A stretch of DNA of 33,181 bases from Phycisphaerales bacterium (lineage in GTDB: Bacteria > Planctomycetota > Phycisphaerae > Phycisphaerales > UBA1924), in the NCBI GenBank assembly GCA_019750095.1, contig JAIEOW010000016.1, positions 1-33,181 on the forward strand, read 5' to 3'. The notes below the pieces were generated by a model that saw nothing but the letters and a program-made list of their open reading frames with translations, was not told the DNA's origin and did no database searches. Below are positions 7,600 to 16,057 of the stretch, one piece after another. The position numbers and the translations under genes were made by a program. Position 1 is the first letter of the stretch; every line of letters starts with the position of its first letter.

Positions 7600-8079
7600 G
7601 GCGAGAGAGATATCCCCGAAGTGTTTGCAGGGAAGAGACTTAGAACTGTCGGATCGAGACTGGACCGGGCAACCGACACATCAGGACACGCGCGTCGAGA
7701 ATCGGCGGAAAGAACTCGCGGACGATTCGTGCTCGGGAGCGAACATAGCGTGACCAAGGTCGTACATCAACGTACTGGTTGACTCTGCACAGGGTTCGCC
7801 AGAGTTGGGTATTCTGTAGAGAGTAGAGCAGGCCTGCCTTTTTGGGGAGAGGGATTTGGGGGGGAAAGGGTGGCGTCGGGGCGTTCTGCCTTTGACGCGC
7901 AACGCCTGCGCCCATTTCGATTCTGTTGGTCCGGGTGGACGTGGGGGTTCACCGGGACGACAATCAGCACCCCGTCCGCCGCGTGTCGGCATCGGGTTGG
8001 ACTGAACGATGGTCGCAGGCCTCGTGCTTTGGTCGTGTCAGTGGCTCGGGATGGTCGAGGTCAACGGGAAACACCTGGG
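7600..8079. other. Divergent intergenic region upstream of the SPFH cluster
   Basis: These 480 bp separate the permease start (7599, -) from the first SPFH start (8080, +). The frame of the SPFH gene is open further upstream (to 7870), but that stretch has low-complexity, non-family sequence and is not taken as coding. The region holds a canonical G-quadruplex motif (7844-7870) and an imperfect 12-bp hairpin (7929-7940 with 7947-7958, one mismatch and one G-U pair on the + strand). A TTGACT lies near 7780, but no -10 box is found at a proper distance. Promoters for both directions are expected here. Confidence 0.4.
7844..7870 (+). promoter_or_regulatory. Canonical G-quadruplex motif
   Basis: Four G-runs of 4, 3, 7 and 3 bases are separated by loops AGA, ATTT and AAA, which satisfies the G3+N1-7 pattern. 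A run of five T precedes it. It lies on the coding strand of the SPFH cluster, about 210 bp upstream of the first start codon, in the shared region with the divergent permease. Whether it folds or regulates is not shown by the sequence. Confidence 0.45.
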
Positions 8080-10158
8080 ATGAAGGCCGATTATCTTTCG
8101 TATCGCAAAGCCACGAGCGTCTGCCTGCTTGGACTTGGTCTGCAGGTGGTGCTCGGGCTGACGCTTTTGATCTATGGGTTGATCGCCACGCGGCAGAGCG
8201 GGCTGGTGACCATTGGGGATCATGCCGCGGTCTCAGGCGGATTGTTCATCCTGCTGGGCGGCGTGGTCTGGCTCGTGCTGGCGGTGCTGTTTGATCAGCA
8301 TCGCCGCGAGCGGATCGAGCACATGGAGACCGAGGCGCTGCTCGCTTCGGGCGCACGCGACAGCTCGGCGTTCAGCGAGCAGTCGGGCGACGAGCTACGC
8401 GTCGCGGCCAAGCGGTTGTCCTGGATGCATCGGATCCTGGTGCCCGGGATCAGCGTGCTGTTTGCCGCGGCTCTTGCTTTGCTCGGGTTCTGGCGGTTTC
8501 AGCAGGGCCGGTCGATACTCTCTGAAGAGAACTTTGTCTCCGCGCCCCGGATCGGGGTTCCGATCGGCATGGGGCTGGCGATCGCGTTCATCGGCTTTAC
8601 CTTTGCCCGGTACGTCGCGGGCATGGCGAAGCAGGACGTGTGGAAGCACCTGCGGGCCGGAGCCGGAGCCGCGGCGGGTGCGGCGGTGGTGGGGCTCTTC
8701 ACCTGCATCGCCCACTTTGTTGATTATGTCTCGATCAATGATCTGGCGAAGTACCTGCACGTGGTGATTCCCGGGCTGATGCTCGTGCTCGCCTCGGAGG
8801 TGTTCTTCAACTTTCTGGGCGGGCTGTACACGCCTCGGCGGGCTGGCGAGTTTCCAAGGCCGGCGTTTGACAGCAAGATCCTGAGCTTTGTCGCGGCCCC
8901 GGATCGTGTGGCGGCGAGCATCGGTGAGGCGCTGAACTATCAGTTCGGTTTTGACGTCACCAGCAACTGGTTTTATCAGCTACTCACGCGGTCGCTGGCG
9001 GTGCTGCTGCTGACGGGCGTCGCGGTGGTCTGGCTGCTCACAGGCGTTGCTGTGGTGCAGCCCAATGAGCAGGGCATCCGCGTGCGCATGGGCGAGCGGG
9101 TGAGTGATGCTCCGTTGGGGCCGGGCTTGTACTTCAAGCTGCCCTGGCCGTTGGAAGCGATCGAGACCGCGAACACCACGCAGGTGCGTCGTTTGAATCT
9201 TGGTGCCGCCACGCCCAAGCTCGCGGCGGGTCAGAAGTCGATTCTCTGGACGAACGATCACGGCGTGGAAGAGGTGTACTTCACGGTGCGTCCGAGCGCG
9301 GACGACCGCATGGCGGCGGTAAGCGGTTCAGCCGCCCCGAGCGACCAGAGGGCCCGCGACTTTGCACTGGTGAATGTCGAGATTCCCGTCTATTACGTGA
9401 TCAGCGATCTGGTGAAGTTTGATCGGCTGGGGAGCCCCGCGCTGCGTGACGATCTGCTGCGGGCGATCGGTCGTCGGCTGGCGTTCTCGACGATGGCGTC
9501 GTACACGATCGATGATGTGGTGGGTGGGGCTCGGCCGAAGATCGGGGCCGAGCTGCGCAAGCTCATCGAGGCGGAGTATGCCAAGCTCGATGCGGGCGTG
9601 CAGGTGACGTTTGTGGGGATCGAGGGCGTGCACCCGCCGCGTGAGACGGCCAACGGGTTTGAGCAGCTTGTGCAGGCCGAGCAGAAGCGTCGCGGCGCGA
9701 TCGCGGACGCACAGAAGGATGCCAACAAGGCGATGATCGACGTCGCGGGCAGCGTGGAGATGGGCCAGCGGATCGTCGCGGCGATCCGTGAGGTGGATGC
9801 ACTTCGGGCGGCGAAGGCCCCTGCGGACAAGCTCGCCGCCAAGCAGCGCGAGGTGCAGGACCTTTTGATCATGGCCGGCGGATCGGCGGCATCGGCGATC
9901 CAGCAGGCGCGGGCCGACCGGTGGACCAAGCACATGAGCAAGCGCGCCCAGGCCTCGGCCCACAGCGGGCGCGTGGCGGGGTTCCGGGCGGCTCCGGAGG
10001 TGTATCTGTCGCAGATGTACTTTGACACACTGCTGGAATCCACGGCGCAGGCACGGATCTACATCGTCGCCGACGACGGGAAGACCAACGCGGTGATCAA
10101 TCTTGAAGACTCTTCTTCGCTCGGGAACATCTTCCAGGCCCCGAAGAAGGAAGAGTGA
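8080..10158 (+). CDS. HflK-like SPFH protein with a polytopic N-terminal membrane domain
   Basis: A 692-residue protein. The first ~325 residues contain about seven hydrophobic segments (near 12-36, 50-70, 112-134, 155-178, 190-212, 225-247 and 300-325), unlike classical HflK, which has one. An SPFH/band-7 domain follows: VVQPNEQGIRVRMGERVSDAPLGPGLYFKLPWP matches the start of HflK. Downstream come HPPRETANGFEQLVQAEQKRR (the HflK-type helix with A-rich coiled coil to about 610) and a C-terminal APEVYLSQMYFDTLLES. HflK and HflC form a membrane complex around the FtsH protease in other bacteria. The ATG at 8080 (MKADYLSYRK) is chosen because the hydrophobic region begins there. A 70-bp gap leads to the HflC-like gene. 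No ftsH is nearby. Confidence 0.85.
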   Translation: MKADYLSYRKATSVCLLGLGLQVVLGLTLLIYGLIATRQSGLVTIGDHAAVSGGLFILLGGVVWLVLAVLFDQHRRERIEHMETEALLASGARDSSAFSEQSGDELRVAAKRLSWMHRILVPGISVLFAAALALLGFWRFQQGRSILSEENFVSAPRIGVPIGMGLAIAFIGFTFARYVAGMAKQDVWKHLRAGAGAAAGAAVVGLFTCIAHFVDYVSINDLAKYLHVVIPGLMLVLASEVFFNFLGGLYTPRRAGEFPRPAFDSKILSFVAAPDRVAASIGEALNYQFGFDVTSNWFYQLLTRSLAVLLLTGVAVVWLLTGVAVVQPNEQGIRVRMGERVSDAPLGPGLYFKLPWPLEAIETANTTQVRRLNLGAATPKLAAGQKSILWTNDHGVEEVYFTVRPSADDRMAAVSGSAAPSDQRARDFALVNVEIPVYYVISDLVKFDRLGSPALRDDLLRAIGRRLAFSTMASYTIDDVVGGARPKIGAELRKLIEAEYAKLDAGVQVTFVGIEGVHPPRETANGFEQLVQAEQKRRGAIADAQKDANKAMIDVAGSVEMGQRIVAAIREVDALRAAKAPADKLAAKQREVQDLLIMAGGSAASAIQQARADRWTKHMSKRAQASAHSGRVAGFRAAPEVYLSQMYFDTLLESTAQARIYIVADDGKTNAVINLEDSSSLGNIFQAPKKEE

Positions 10159-10228
10159 TCGCAGGTTTCGCAGGTGACGGCAACTGAACATCAAACAAAC
10201 GGCCCGGTCTTTACGGGCAAAAGACGGA

Positions 10229-11263
10229 GTGGACTCTCTCGTGCAACGCATCCTGATCATCGGAATCGTCGTGGCGCTCGTGCTGGCCTTCATGGTCACG
10301 TATGTCGTCCGTTTCAATGAGGCGGCGATCATCACCACGTTCGGTCGGGCCGACGAGAACAGCGTCATCCGCGAGCCGGGGCTGAAGTTCAAGCTGCCGT
10401 ATCCGTTCCAGAAGGTGGTGTCGTACGACACCCGCGTGCGCTTCATCGAGGCGGCGCGCGAGACGCAGCAGACGGCGGACAAGAGCCAGTTGCTGGTGTC
10501 CAGCTTTGTGACCTGGAAGGTGAGCGATCCGCTGAAGTTCTTCCGCCGGTTCGGCGGCGGGGCCGACTCAGGGGCGCGGAATCACTATGAGCGTGCCGAG
10601 GAACTCTTGCGGGCCAAGCTGCGCAACGCGATGGGCGCGGTCTCGCAGTTTCGCACCGATGAGCTGCTGAACCAGAGCGGGCAGACGACCAAGCTGGCGG
10701 AGCTTGAGACGGCGATGCTCACCGCGCTCAAGGGCGAGGGCGAGTCGTCGCTCTCGGGTCTGGGCATCGAGCCGGTGCAGGTGGGGATCGCTGGCATCGG
10801 CCTGCCTGCGGACACGACGCGCGCGGTCTTCGAGCACATGCGGGCGAGCCGCACGAGCATTGCGAACCAGGCGAAGGATCGCGGCGTGAGCGAGGCGAAC
10901 ACGATGCGCTCGGTCGCCGAGGCGGACGCGGCGAAGATCAAGGCGTTTGCGAACGCGCTGGCTGAGAACATCAAGAGCCAGGGCGACAATGAGGCGGCGC
11001 AGTACATCTCGCAGATGAAGGAAGACCCGCAGCTTGCGGTGTTCATCCAGAACATGTCGTTCATCAAGAAGGCCTTTGCCAACACGCGGACGACGCTGGT
11101 GCTGCCGACGAGCATGCCGGGCTTTGAGTTCTTCCGCCCGGACGCGGCGGAGCAGTTCAAGACCGGTCGTCCGCCCGCGAGCAGGCCCGCGGCACTCAAG
11201 GCCGAGGCGACGCCAGAGGCCGGCAGCGGGCAGGCGACGGCCGTGAAGGAGGGGGCGCAATGA
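10229..11263 (+). CDS. HflC-like SPFH protein
   Basis: A 344-residue protein with one N-terminal membrane segment (LIIGIVVALVLAFMVTYVV, about 9-28) and an SPFH domain starting FNEAAIITTFGRADENSVIREPGLKFKLPYPF. Further along it has DKSQLLVSSFVTWKVSDPLKFF and a helical segment ERAEELLRAKLRNAMG, then a coiled coil with KDRGVSEANTMRSVAEADAAKIKAFA, as in HflC. The tail (about 310-344) is Ala/Pro-rich and unlike HflC. The GTG at 10229 opens the frame, but a GGAG sequence directly abuts it. An in-frame GTG at 10241, 12 nt downstream of that GGAG, is an equally good start (VQRIL...). The stop overlaps the next start by 4 bp (ATGA), implying translational coupling to the third SPFH gene. Confidence 0.83.
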   Translation: MDSLVQRILIIGIVVALVLAFMVTYVVRFNEAAIITTFGRADENSVIREPGLKFKLPYPFQKVVSYDTRVRFIEAARETQQTADKSQLLVSSFVTWKVSDPLKFFRRFGGGADSGARNHYERAEELLRAKLRNAMGAVSQFRTDELLNQSGQTTKLAELETAMLTALKGEGESSLSGLGIEPVQVGIAGIGLPADTTRAVFEHMRASRTSIANQAKDRGVSEANTMRSVAEADAAKIKAFANALAENIKSQGDNEAAQYISQMKEDPQLAVFIQNMSFIKKAFANTRTTLVLPTSMPGFEFFRPDAAEQFKTGRPPASRPAALKAEATPEAGSGQATAVKEGAQ

Positions 11264-12732
11264 GTTCGATCACTCCCTCCAATCCCAGTGCGATCTCGGA
11301 TCGTCGGCGTGCCCGACCGGCGAGCGTGACGCTGCGCGAGGACGGCTCGCGCGTGCAGTCTGTCAACGAGTTGATGGACCCTGCGAACAAGTCGTTGACC
11401 GATGCGCTGCGGATCGCGTATCGCCTGCTGATGCTGGCGATCATCGTGATGATCGTGCTCTTTGCCTTCAGCGGCGTGCAGCAGGTCGCCGAGACCGAGC
11501 GTGGCGTGCGGACGACCTTTGGTCGGCTGGATGATCGCGTGCTGGAGCCGGGCTTGCACTTTTCCTGGCCGCAGCCGATTGGTGATGTGATCAAGATTGA
11601 GACGAGCGATCAGAAGGTGGAAGAGAAGAAGGCGTTCTTCCCGAACCTGTCGGATGCCGAGGAGCGGCAGATTGCCGACCCGCAGCAGGGCATTCAGTCC
11701 TTGGCCGAGGGCGGGCGGGATTCGCTGGACCCGGATACCGATGGGTCGCTGCTGACGGGTGACGGGTTTCTGGTGCACACGCGGTGGCTGGTGACGTATC
11801 GCCGGAGCACGTCGAGCGATCGGCCCTTTCGCACGATCTCATCGGAGCCGGGCGCGGGCGCGGATCGCGATCAGATGGAGCGGCAGATCGTCAGCGCGTC
11901 GATCCGCCGCGCGATCGTCAAGGCGGCGGCGGAGCGGACGATCGACGAAGTTTTGAACGATCTGCCGGCGACGGGTCGACCCTCGGGGACGCCGCGGTTC
12001 AGCGAGGCGGCGGGCGTGGAAGCGCAGGCGATGTTGAAGCAACTGGATGCGGGGCTTGAGATCCAGAGCTTCACGATGCGTGAGAAGATGCCTCCGCGTC
12101 GATTGGTGAAAGAGTTCAACGCGGTGCAGTCGGCTCAATCTGAGGCGGCCAAGGCGCGTCAGGAAGCCGAGGCGATCGCTCGACAGACGCTGACCAATGT
12201 TGCCGGTGATGCGGCGCCCCTTCTTCTGTCGCAGATCGATCGATATGAGAAGCAACTGGCCGACGGAAAGACCAGCGAAGCGGCGGAGACGCTGAAGACG
12301 ATCCAGGACATCATGCTTCGCAGGCCGGTGGTGATCGATGGGCAGCAGGTGGTGCCCACGACCAGCGGCGAGGTGGCGCAGATGCTCGCCGACGCCGAGC
12401 AGTATCGCTCGAGCGTCGTGGCCAAGAGCCAGAGCGACGCGACGTCATTCACGGCGAAGCTGGCGACGTTCCGGGCCAATCCGCAGGTGTTCCTGACCTC
12501 GGAATGGTCAGACGCACTTGGCACGATGATGGCTCGCGAGAACGTGCAGACGATGCTGCTGCCGCCCAGCTTGCAGAGCTCGGTGCTGCGGATCAATCGT
12601 GATCCGAATATCGAGAAGGCGATCATCGCCAAGCTGCAGCAGGATGAAGCGCTCAAGGCCCAGATCGAGCGGGCCAACAAGCGTCAGCGTGAGCTGTTTG
12701 AGCGGCAGTTCTCGCCGGAGGCGACGCAGTAA
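11260..12732 (+). CDS. HflK-like SPFH protein, third SPFH member of the cluster
   Basis: A 490-residue single-pass membrane protein: a ~50-residue polar N-terminus, a hydrophobic helix near 53-70 (LLMLAIIVMIVLFAF), then an SPFH domain beginning VAETERGVRTTFGRLDDRVLEPGLHFSWPQP. That opening resembles HflK. An extra stretch rich in acidic residues (about 115-170, DPQQGIQSLAEGGRDSLDPDTDG) interrupts the usual fold. A coiled-coil region follows (NAVQSAQSEAAKARQEAEAI), then a C-terminal RANPQVFLTSEWSDAL and an acidic/basic helical tail. Three SPFH proteins with different N-terminal topologies in tandem suggest a hetero-oligomeric assembly, by analogy with HflK-HflC. The ATG at 11260 overlaps the previous stop. 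A 56-bp gap with a short tandem repeat precedes the ABC ATPase. Confidence 0.83.
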   Translation: MSSITPSNPSAISDRRRARPASVTLREDGSRVQSVNELMDPANKSLTDALRIAYRLLMLAIIVMIVLFAFSGVQQVAETERGVRTTFGRLDDRVLEPGLHFSWPQPIGDVIKIETSDQKVEEKKAFFPNLSDAEERQIADPQQGIQSLAEGGRDSLDPDTDGSLLTGDGFLVHTRWLVTYRRSTSSDRPFRTISSEPGAGADRDQMERQIVSASIRRAIVKAAAERTIDEVLNDLPATGRPSGTPRFSEAAGVEAQAMLKQLDAGLEIQSFTMREKMPPRRLVKEFNAVQSAQSEAAKARQEAEAIARQTLTNVAGDAAPLLLSQIDRYEKQLADGKTSEAAETLKTIQDIMLRRPVVIDGQQVVPTTSGEVAQMLADAEQYRSSVVAKSQSDATSFTAKLATFRANPQVFLTSEWSDALGTMMARENVQTMLLPPSLQSSVLRINRDPNIEKAIIAKLQQDEALKAQIERANKRQRELFERQFSPEATQ

Positions 12733-12736
12733 GGGA

Positions 12737-12760
12737 AGTGACGAAGTGACGCAGTGACGA
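12737..12760 (+). repeat. Three tandem copies of an 8-bp unit
   Basis: AGTGACGA, AGTGACGC and AGTGACGA follow each other without spacing at 12737, 12745 and 12753, in the gap between the third SPFH gene and the ABC ATPase gene. No hairpin is formed. It is a short microsatellite-like stretch near the ATPase start; a role is not apparent. Confidence 0.5.
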
Positions 12761-12788
12761 AGTTCTGACCACTCGCCGTAAGGAACGC

Positions 12789-14039
12789 ATGATCGAAGTC
12801 TCTGCCAGCGCACGATCGACCAGCAAGGGCCCGGCCTCGGCACGCGAGCGCGTGATCACGGTTGAGCACCTGACCAAGCAGTTCCGCGACTTCTGGATGC
12901 GGGCGCGCGTCCGGGCCGTCGATGACGTGTCGTTTGAGGTCTATCGCGGAGAGATCTTCGGGCTGCTCGGGCCGAACGGATCGGGCAAGAGCACGACGAT
13001 CAAGATCCTGCTGGGGCTGCTGCACAAGACGACCGGGCGCGTGAGCGTGTTCGGCAAGCTGCCGTTTGACGTGGCGGTAAAGAAGCGGATCGGGTATCTG
13101 CCGGAAGAGAGCTATCTCTACCAGTTCCTGAACGCGCGAGAGACGCTGGAGTACTACGCGAAGCTGTTTGAGCTGGATCACACCACGCGAACGCGGCGCA
13201 TCGATGAGCTGCTGGACATGGTCGGGCTCTCGGCGGTGCAGTTTCGCCCCGTGCGCGAATATTCCAAGGGCATGCAGCGCCGCATCGGCATCGCCCAGGC
13301 GCTGATCAATGACCCGGAGCTGCTGATCCTTGACGAGCCGACGACGGGGCTTGACCCGCTGGGCACGCGCCAGATCAAAGACCTGATCCTCGAACTCGGC
13401 CGTCGCGGCAAAACGGTGATTCTTTCGTCTCACCTGCTCGGCGATGTCGAGGATTGCGTCGATCGCATGGTGATCCTCTATGGCGGCAAGATCCAGGCGC
13501 AGGGAACGTGCGACGAGCTGCTGGAATCGACCGACAAGACGACGATCGAGGCCGACGTGCTGGATGATGCCACGATCGCCGAGATTGATGAGCTGATCCG
13601 GCGTCGCTCGGCGGGGGCCAAGGCGATCAGCCGCGTGGCGAAGCCCAGGCAGAAGCTGGAAGAGCTGTTCATCGGCATCGTCGAGCGGGCGCGGGCGGCT
13701 CGGGTGGAGACGGCCGGTGCGCAGCACGGCGGTCAGACCGCGGCGTTCCTCCGAAGCGACGAGCCACGCGGCGAGGCGGTGATCGAGAGTCTGTTGAAGA
13801 CCGATGAAGCGCCGACAAGAGTGCGGCCCGCCGCGGTGGAAGCGCCCAAGGGGCCGGATGTCGGCGTGCTCGATCAACTGACCAAGCCCGCCGAGTCGCA
13901 GACAACATCTCAGGGTGGCGGACGCGGACCGGTTGCGCCGAAGAAGGCCGAGCCGGAAGTGGATCTTGGGATGATCGGGTCGCTGCTGGACCCTGGTAGT
14001 GGCAAGAACGACAAGAGCACGGGGAAGCCACAATCGTGA
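12789..14039 (+). CDS. ABC transporter ATP-binding protein with extended C-terminus
   Basis: A 416-residue protein. Residues 23-240 are a standard ABC nucleotide-binding domain: Walker A GPNGSGKST (61-69), a Glu in the Q-loop position (YLPEESYLY, about 103), signature YSKGMQRR (158-165), Walker B LLILDEP (178-184) and H-loop SSH (213-215). An accessory region follows (about 245-305, EIDELIRRRSAG...KLEELFIGIVERAR). A Pro/Lys/Glu-rich, probably disordered tail (about 320-416) ends LLDPGSGKNDKSTG. The NBD resembles ABC-2 exporters of the CcmA/NosF type. It overlaps the next gene by GTGA at 14036-14039, so ATPase and permease are coupled and should form one transporter. Substrate unknown. The start ATG at 12789 is downstream of an AAGGAA sequence. 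Confidence 0.88.
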   Translation: MIEVSASARSTSKGPASARERVITVEHLTKQFRDFWMRARVRAVDDVSFEVYRGEIFGLLGPNGSGKSTTIKILLGLLHKTTGRVSVFGKLPFDVAVKKRIGYLPEESYLYQFLNARETLEYYAKLFELDHTTRTRRIDELLDMVGLSAVQFRPVREYSKGMQRRIGIAQALINDPELLILDEPTTGLDPLGTRQIKDLILELGRRGKTVILSSHLLGDVEDCVDRMVILYGGKIQAQGTCDELLESTDKTTIEADVLDDATIAEIDELIRRRSAGAKAISRVAKPRQKLEELFIGIVERARAARVETAGAQHGGQTAAFLRSDEPRGEAVIESLLKTDEAPTRVRPAAVEAPKGPDVGVLDQLTKPAESQTTSQGGGRGPVAPKKAEPEVDLGMIGSLLDPGSGKNDKSTGKPQS

Positions 14040-16039
14040 ACATTCGCGAGCGACTGGCCCAACTCAATCGTCTCCAGCGATCGCGGATGTTCAAGATCAT
14101 CGCGACGGTGGTCATCGCCGCGCTCGCGATCGCTGCGGGCGGGGCGTATCTCGTCGATCATCAGCGCCAGACCGCGCCGATGATCGAGGACGCTGCGCTT
14201 GATTCCATCCGTCCCGAAGAGCCGCCCAAGGATGCGACGCTGACCAAAGAACAGCAACTGGAACTGGCCGCGGCCAAGAGCCGGTATGACGCGGCAAAGG
14301 CGACGCAGCGGACAATCAACGACATTCTGCGACGCAAGGCCGACCCGACGCACGTGCTGGTGTTCATCGCTGCCGCGGCGGCGATTGCGACAGGCGTGGT
14401 GTGGCTGGGGCTCGGGCTGACGGGGCTTGCGCTGCTGTGCGTGGTGTCGCTGATCGTCTGGCCCCTGCGAGCGATCGGGCTTCGGCTTGGAGAAAGCGGG
14501 AATCGGCTGGTTGACTGGTCGTCGTTCATCGCGGCCCTGAGCGCGCTGGCGTTCAGCTTCTTTGTGCTGATGGAGCTCGCTCGGCTCGCGCTCTCGGCAT
14601 CGCACCCGGTGACGGCGATCGCCCGCAACGTGATCAACGAAGCGGTGCGGATGAAGGTCTCGCTGGTGTTCATCGTGCTCCTGATCTTCATGCTCGCGGC
14701 ACTGCCGGGGCTCTTGGATTCGAGCACCCAGCTTCGCTATCGGGTGCAATCGTTCATGCAGTACGGCACCGGCGGCTCGTTCTGGATCATCGCGCTGCTG
14801 GTGCTGTTTCTGGGCGTCGGCTCGGTGGCGTTTGAGCAGCGCGACAAGGTGATCTGGCAGACGATGACCAAGCCGGTGGCGGCGTGGCAGTATCTGCTGG
14901 GCAAGTGGCTGGGCGTGGTGACGGTGGCGGCGGTGCTGCTGGCCGTCAGCTCGACGGGCGTGTTCCTGTTTGTTGAGTATCTGCGGAATCAGAACGCAGT
15001 GGGGGAGAAGTTGCCCTATGTCGCGGTGGGCCAGGCGATCAGCGAGGATCGGTTGGTGCTGGAGACCCAGGTGCTGTCGGCGCGGACGGCACTGCGGTTT
15101 CAGATGCCTGAGTTGTCGAGCGAGGAGTTTGCCAAGGCGGTGCAGAGTCGCCTGGAGCAGCTCAAGGCTTCGGACCCTGTGCAGTTTCAAGATACGCCGA
15201 CGGTTCGCCGGATCGTGGAAGAACAGATTCTTGCCGATATTCAGCAGCAGTATTTGAACATCGGTCCGGGTCAGGAGCGGATGTTCACGTTCACCGGGCT
15301 GGAGGACGTTCAGAAGAAGGACCTGCCGCTGACGCTGCGGTACAAGGTGAGCATCGGTGCGGACGATCCGCGCGAGACGGCTCGCGTGACGTTCGGGATG
15401 ATCAACACGCAGCCGCGGGTGCAGGAAGTGCCGCTGGGTCAGGCGATGACGATTCCGATCTCGCCGGCATCGATCGAAGATGGAAAGCTCGACATCGTCA
15501 TTCTCAACGGGGACGCGTATCGGCGGATGGAGGGCGATCCGGGGTGGTCGAACAACGGATCGATGGCTGTGGAACCGGATGGGATTCAGGTCTCGTTTCC
15601 GGTGGGGTCGTATCGGGCAAACTTTTTGCGTGTGGCCTTTGTGCTTTGGCTGAAGCTGGCTCTGCTCGCGATGATCGCGATCGTGTCGGCGACGTTCCTG
15701 TCATTCAGCGTGGCGAGCATGGTGGCGTTTGGGACGTTTCTCATCGCCGAGAGCGCGGGGTTCTTGAACACGTCGCTTGAGTATTTCGGGGCGGAGGATG
15801 CGCAGGGCAAGTTTGTACTCTGGAAGGCGATCATCCGGTTCGTGGCGGTGCCGATCGGGGAGTTGTTCCGGAAGTACTCCGATCTGGCACCCACGGCGAG
15901 TCTGGTGGATGGCAAGATCGTCGACTGGGTGAGCGTGATCCAGTCCGGGCTTTGGATTTTCCTGGTGTGCGGGGCGTTGTACGCGTTGGGTGTGTTTGTT
16001 TTCAAGAACCGCGAACTGGCGACCTATTCCGGTCAGTAA
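14036..16039 (+). CDS. Large ABC-2 type permease with extracytoplasmic domain
   Basis: A 667-residue membrane protein. Membrane segments are seen near 19-40, 103-122, 128-150, 163-188, 208-230, 245-268, 297-317, 515-540 and 540-565, with a final one near 630-650. A soluble domain of about 190 residues (roughly 320-510) sits between them. The coupling-loop region reads SVAFEQRDKVIWQTMTKPVAAWQYLLGKWLG. This resembles the ABC-2 permease at 6244-7599 (KVL-type loop with SKPVSRVTVVLGKYLG), and both lie near the same ATPase. The GTG at 14036 starts the gene through a GTGA overlap with the ATPase stop. The substrate is not indicated by the sequence. An 18-bp gap leads to the next gene. Confidence 0.85.
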   Translation: MNIRERLAQLNRLQRSRMFKIIATVVIAALAIAAGGAYLVDHQRQTAPMIEDAALDSIRPEEPPKDATLTKEQQLELAAAKSRYDAAKATQRTINDILRRKADPTHVLVFIAAAAAIATGVVWLGLGLTGLALLCVVSLIVWPLRAIGLRLGESGNRLVDWSSFIAALSALAFSFFVLMELARLALSASHPVTAIARNVINEAVRMKVSLVFIVLLIFMLAALPGLLDSSTQLRYRVQSFMQYGTGGSFWIIALLVLFLGVGSVAFEQRDKVIWQTMTKPVAAWQYLLGKWLGVVTVAAVLLAVSSTGVFLFVEYLRNQNAVGEKLPYVAVGQAISEDRLVLETQVLSARTALRFQMPELSSEEFAKAVQSRLEQLKASDPVQFQDTPTVRRIVEEQILADIQQQYLNIGPGQERMFTFTGLEDVQKKDLPLTLRYKVSIGADDPRETARVTFGMINTQPRVQEVPLGQAMTIPISPASIEDGKLDIVILNGDAYRRMEGDPGWSNNGSMAVEPDGIQVSFPVGSYRANFLRVAFVLWLKLALLAMIAIVSATFLSFSVASMVAFGTFLIAESAGFLNTSLEYFGAEDAQGKFVLWKAIIRFVAVPIGELFRKYSDLAPTASLVDGKIVDWVSVIQSGLWIFLVCGALYALGVFVFKNRELATYSGQ

Positions 16040-16057
16040 GAGTGTGTGGAGTGACGC

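Noticed and set aside
7780..7820. TTGACT with TATTCT downstream as a promoter of the SPFH cluster
   Set aside because: The spacing of 25 bp is too long for a sigma70 promoter.
12684..14033. 449-codon minus-strand frame across the ABC ATPase
   Set aside because: The + strand carries an unmistakable ABC domain; the minus frame has no motifs.
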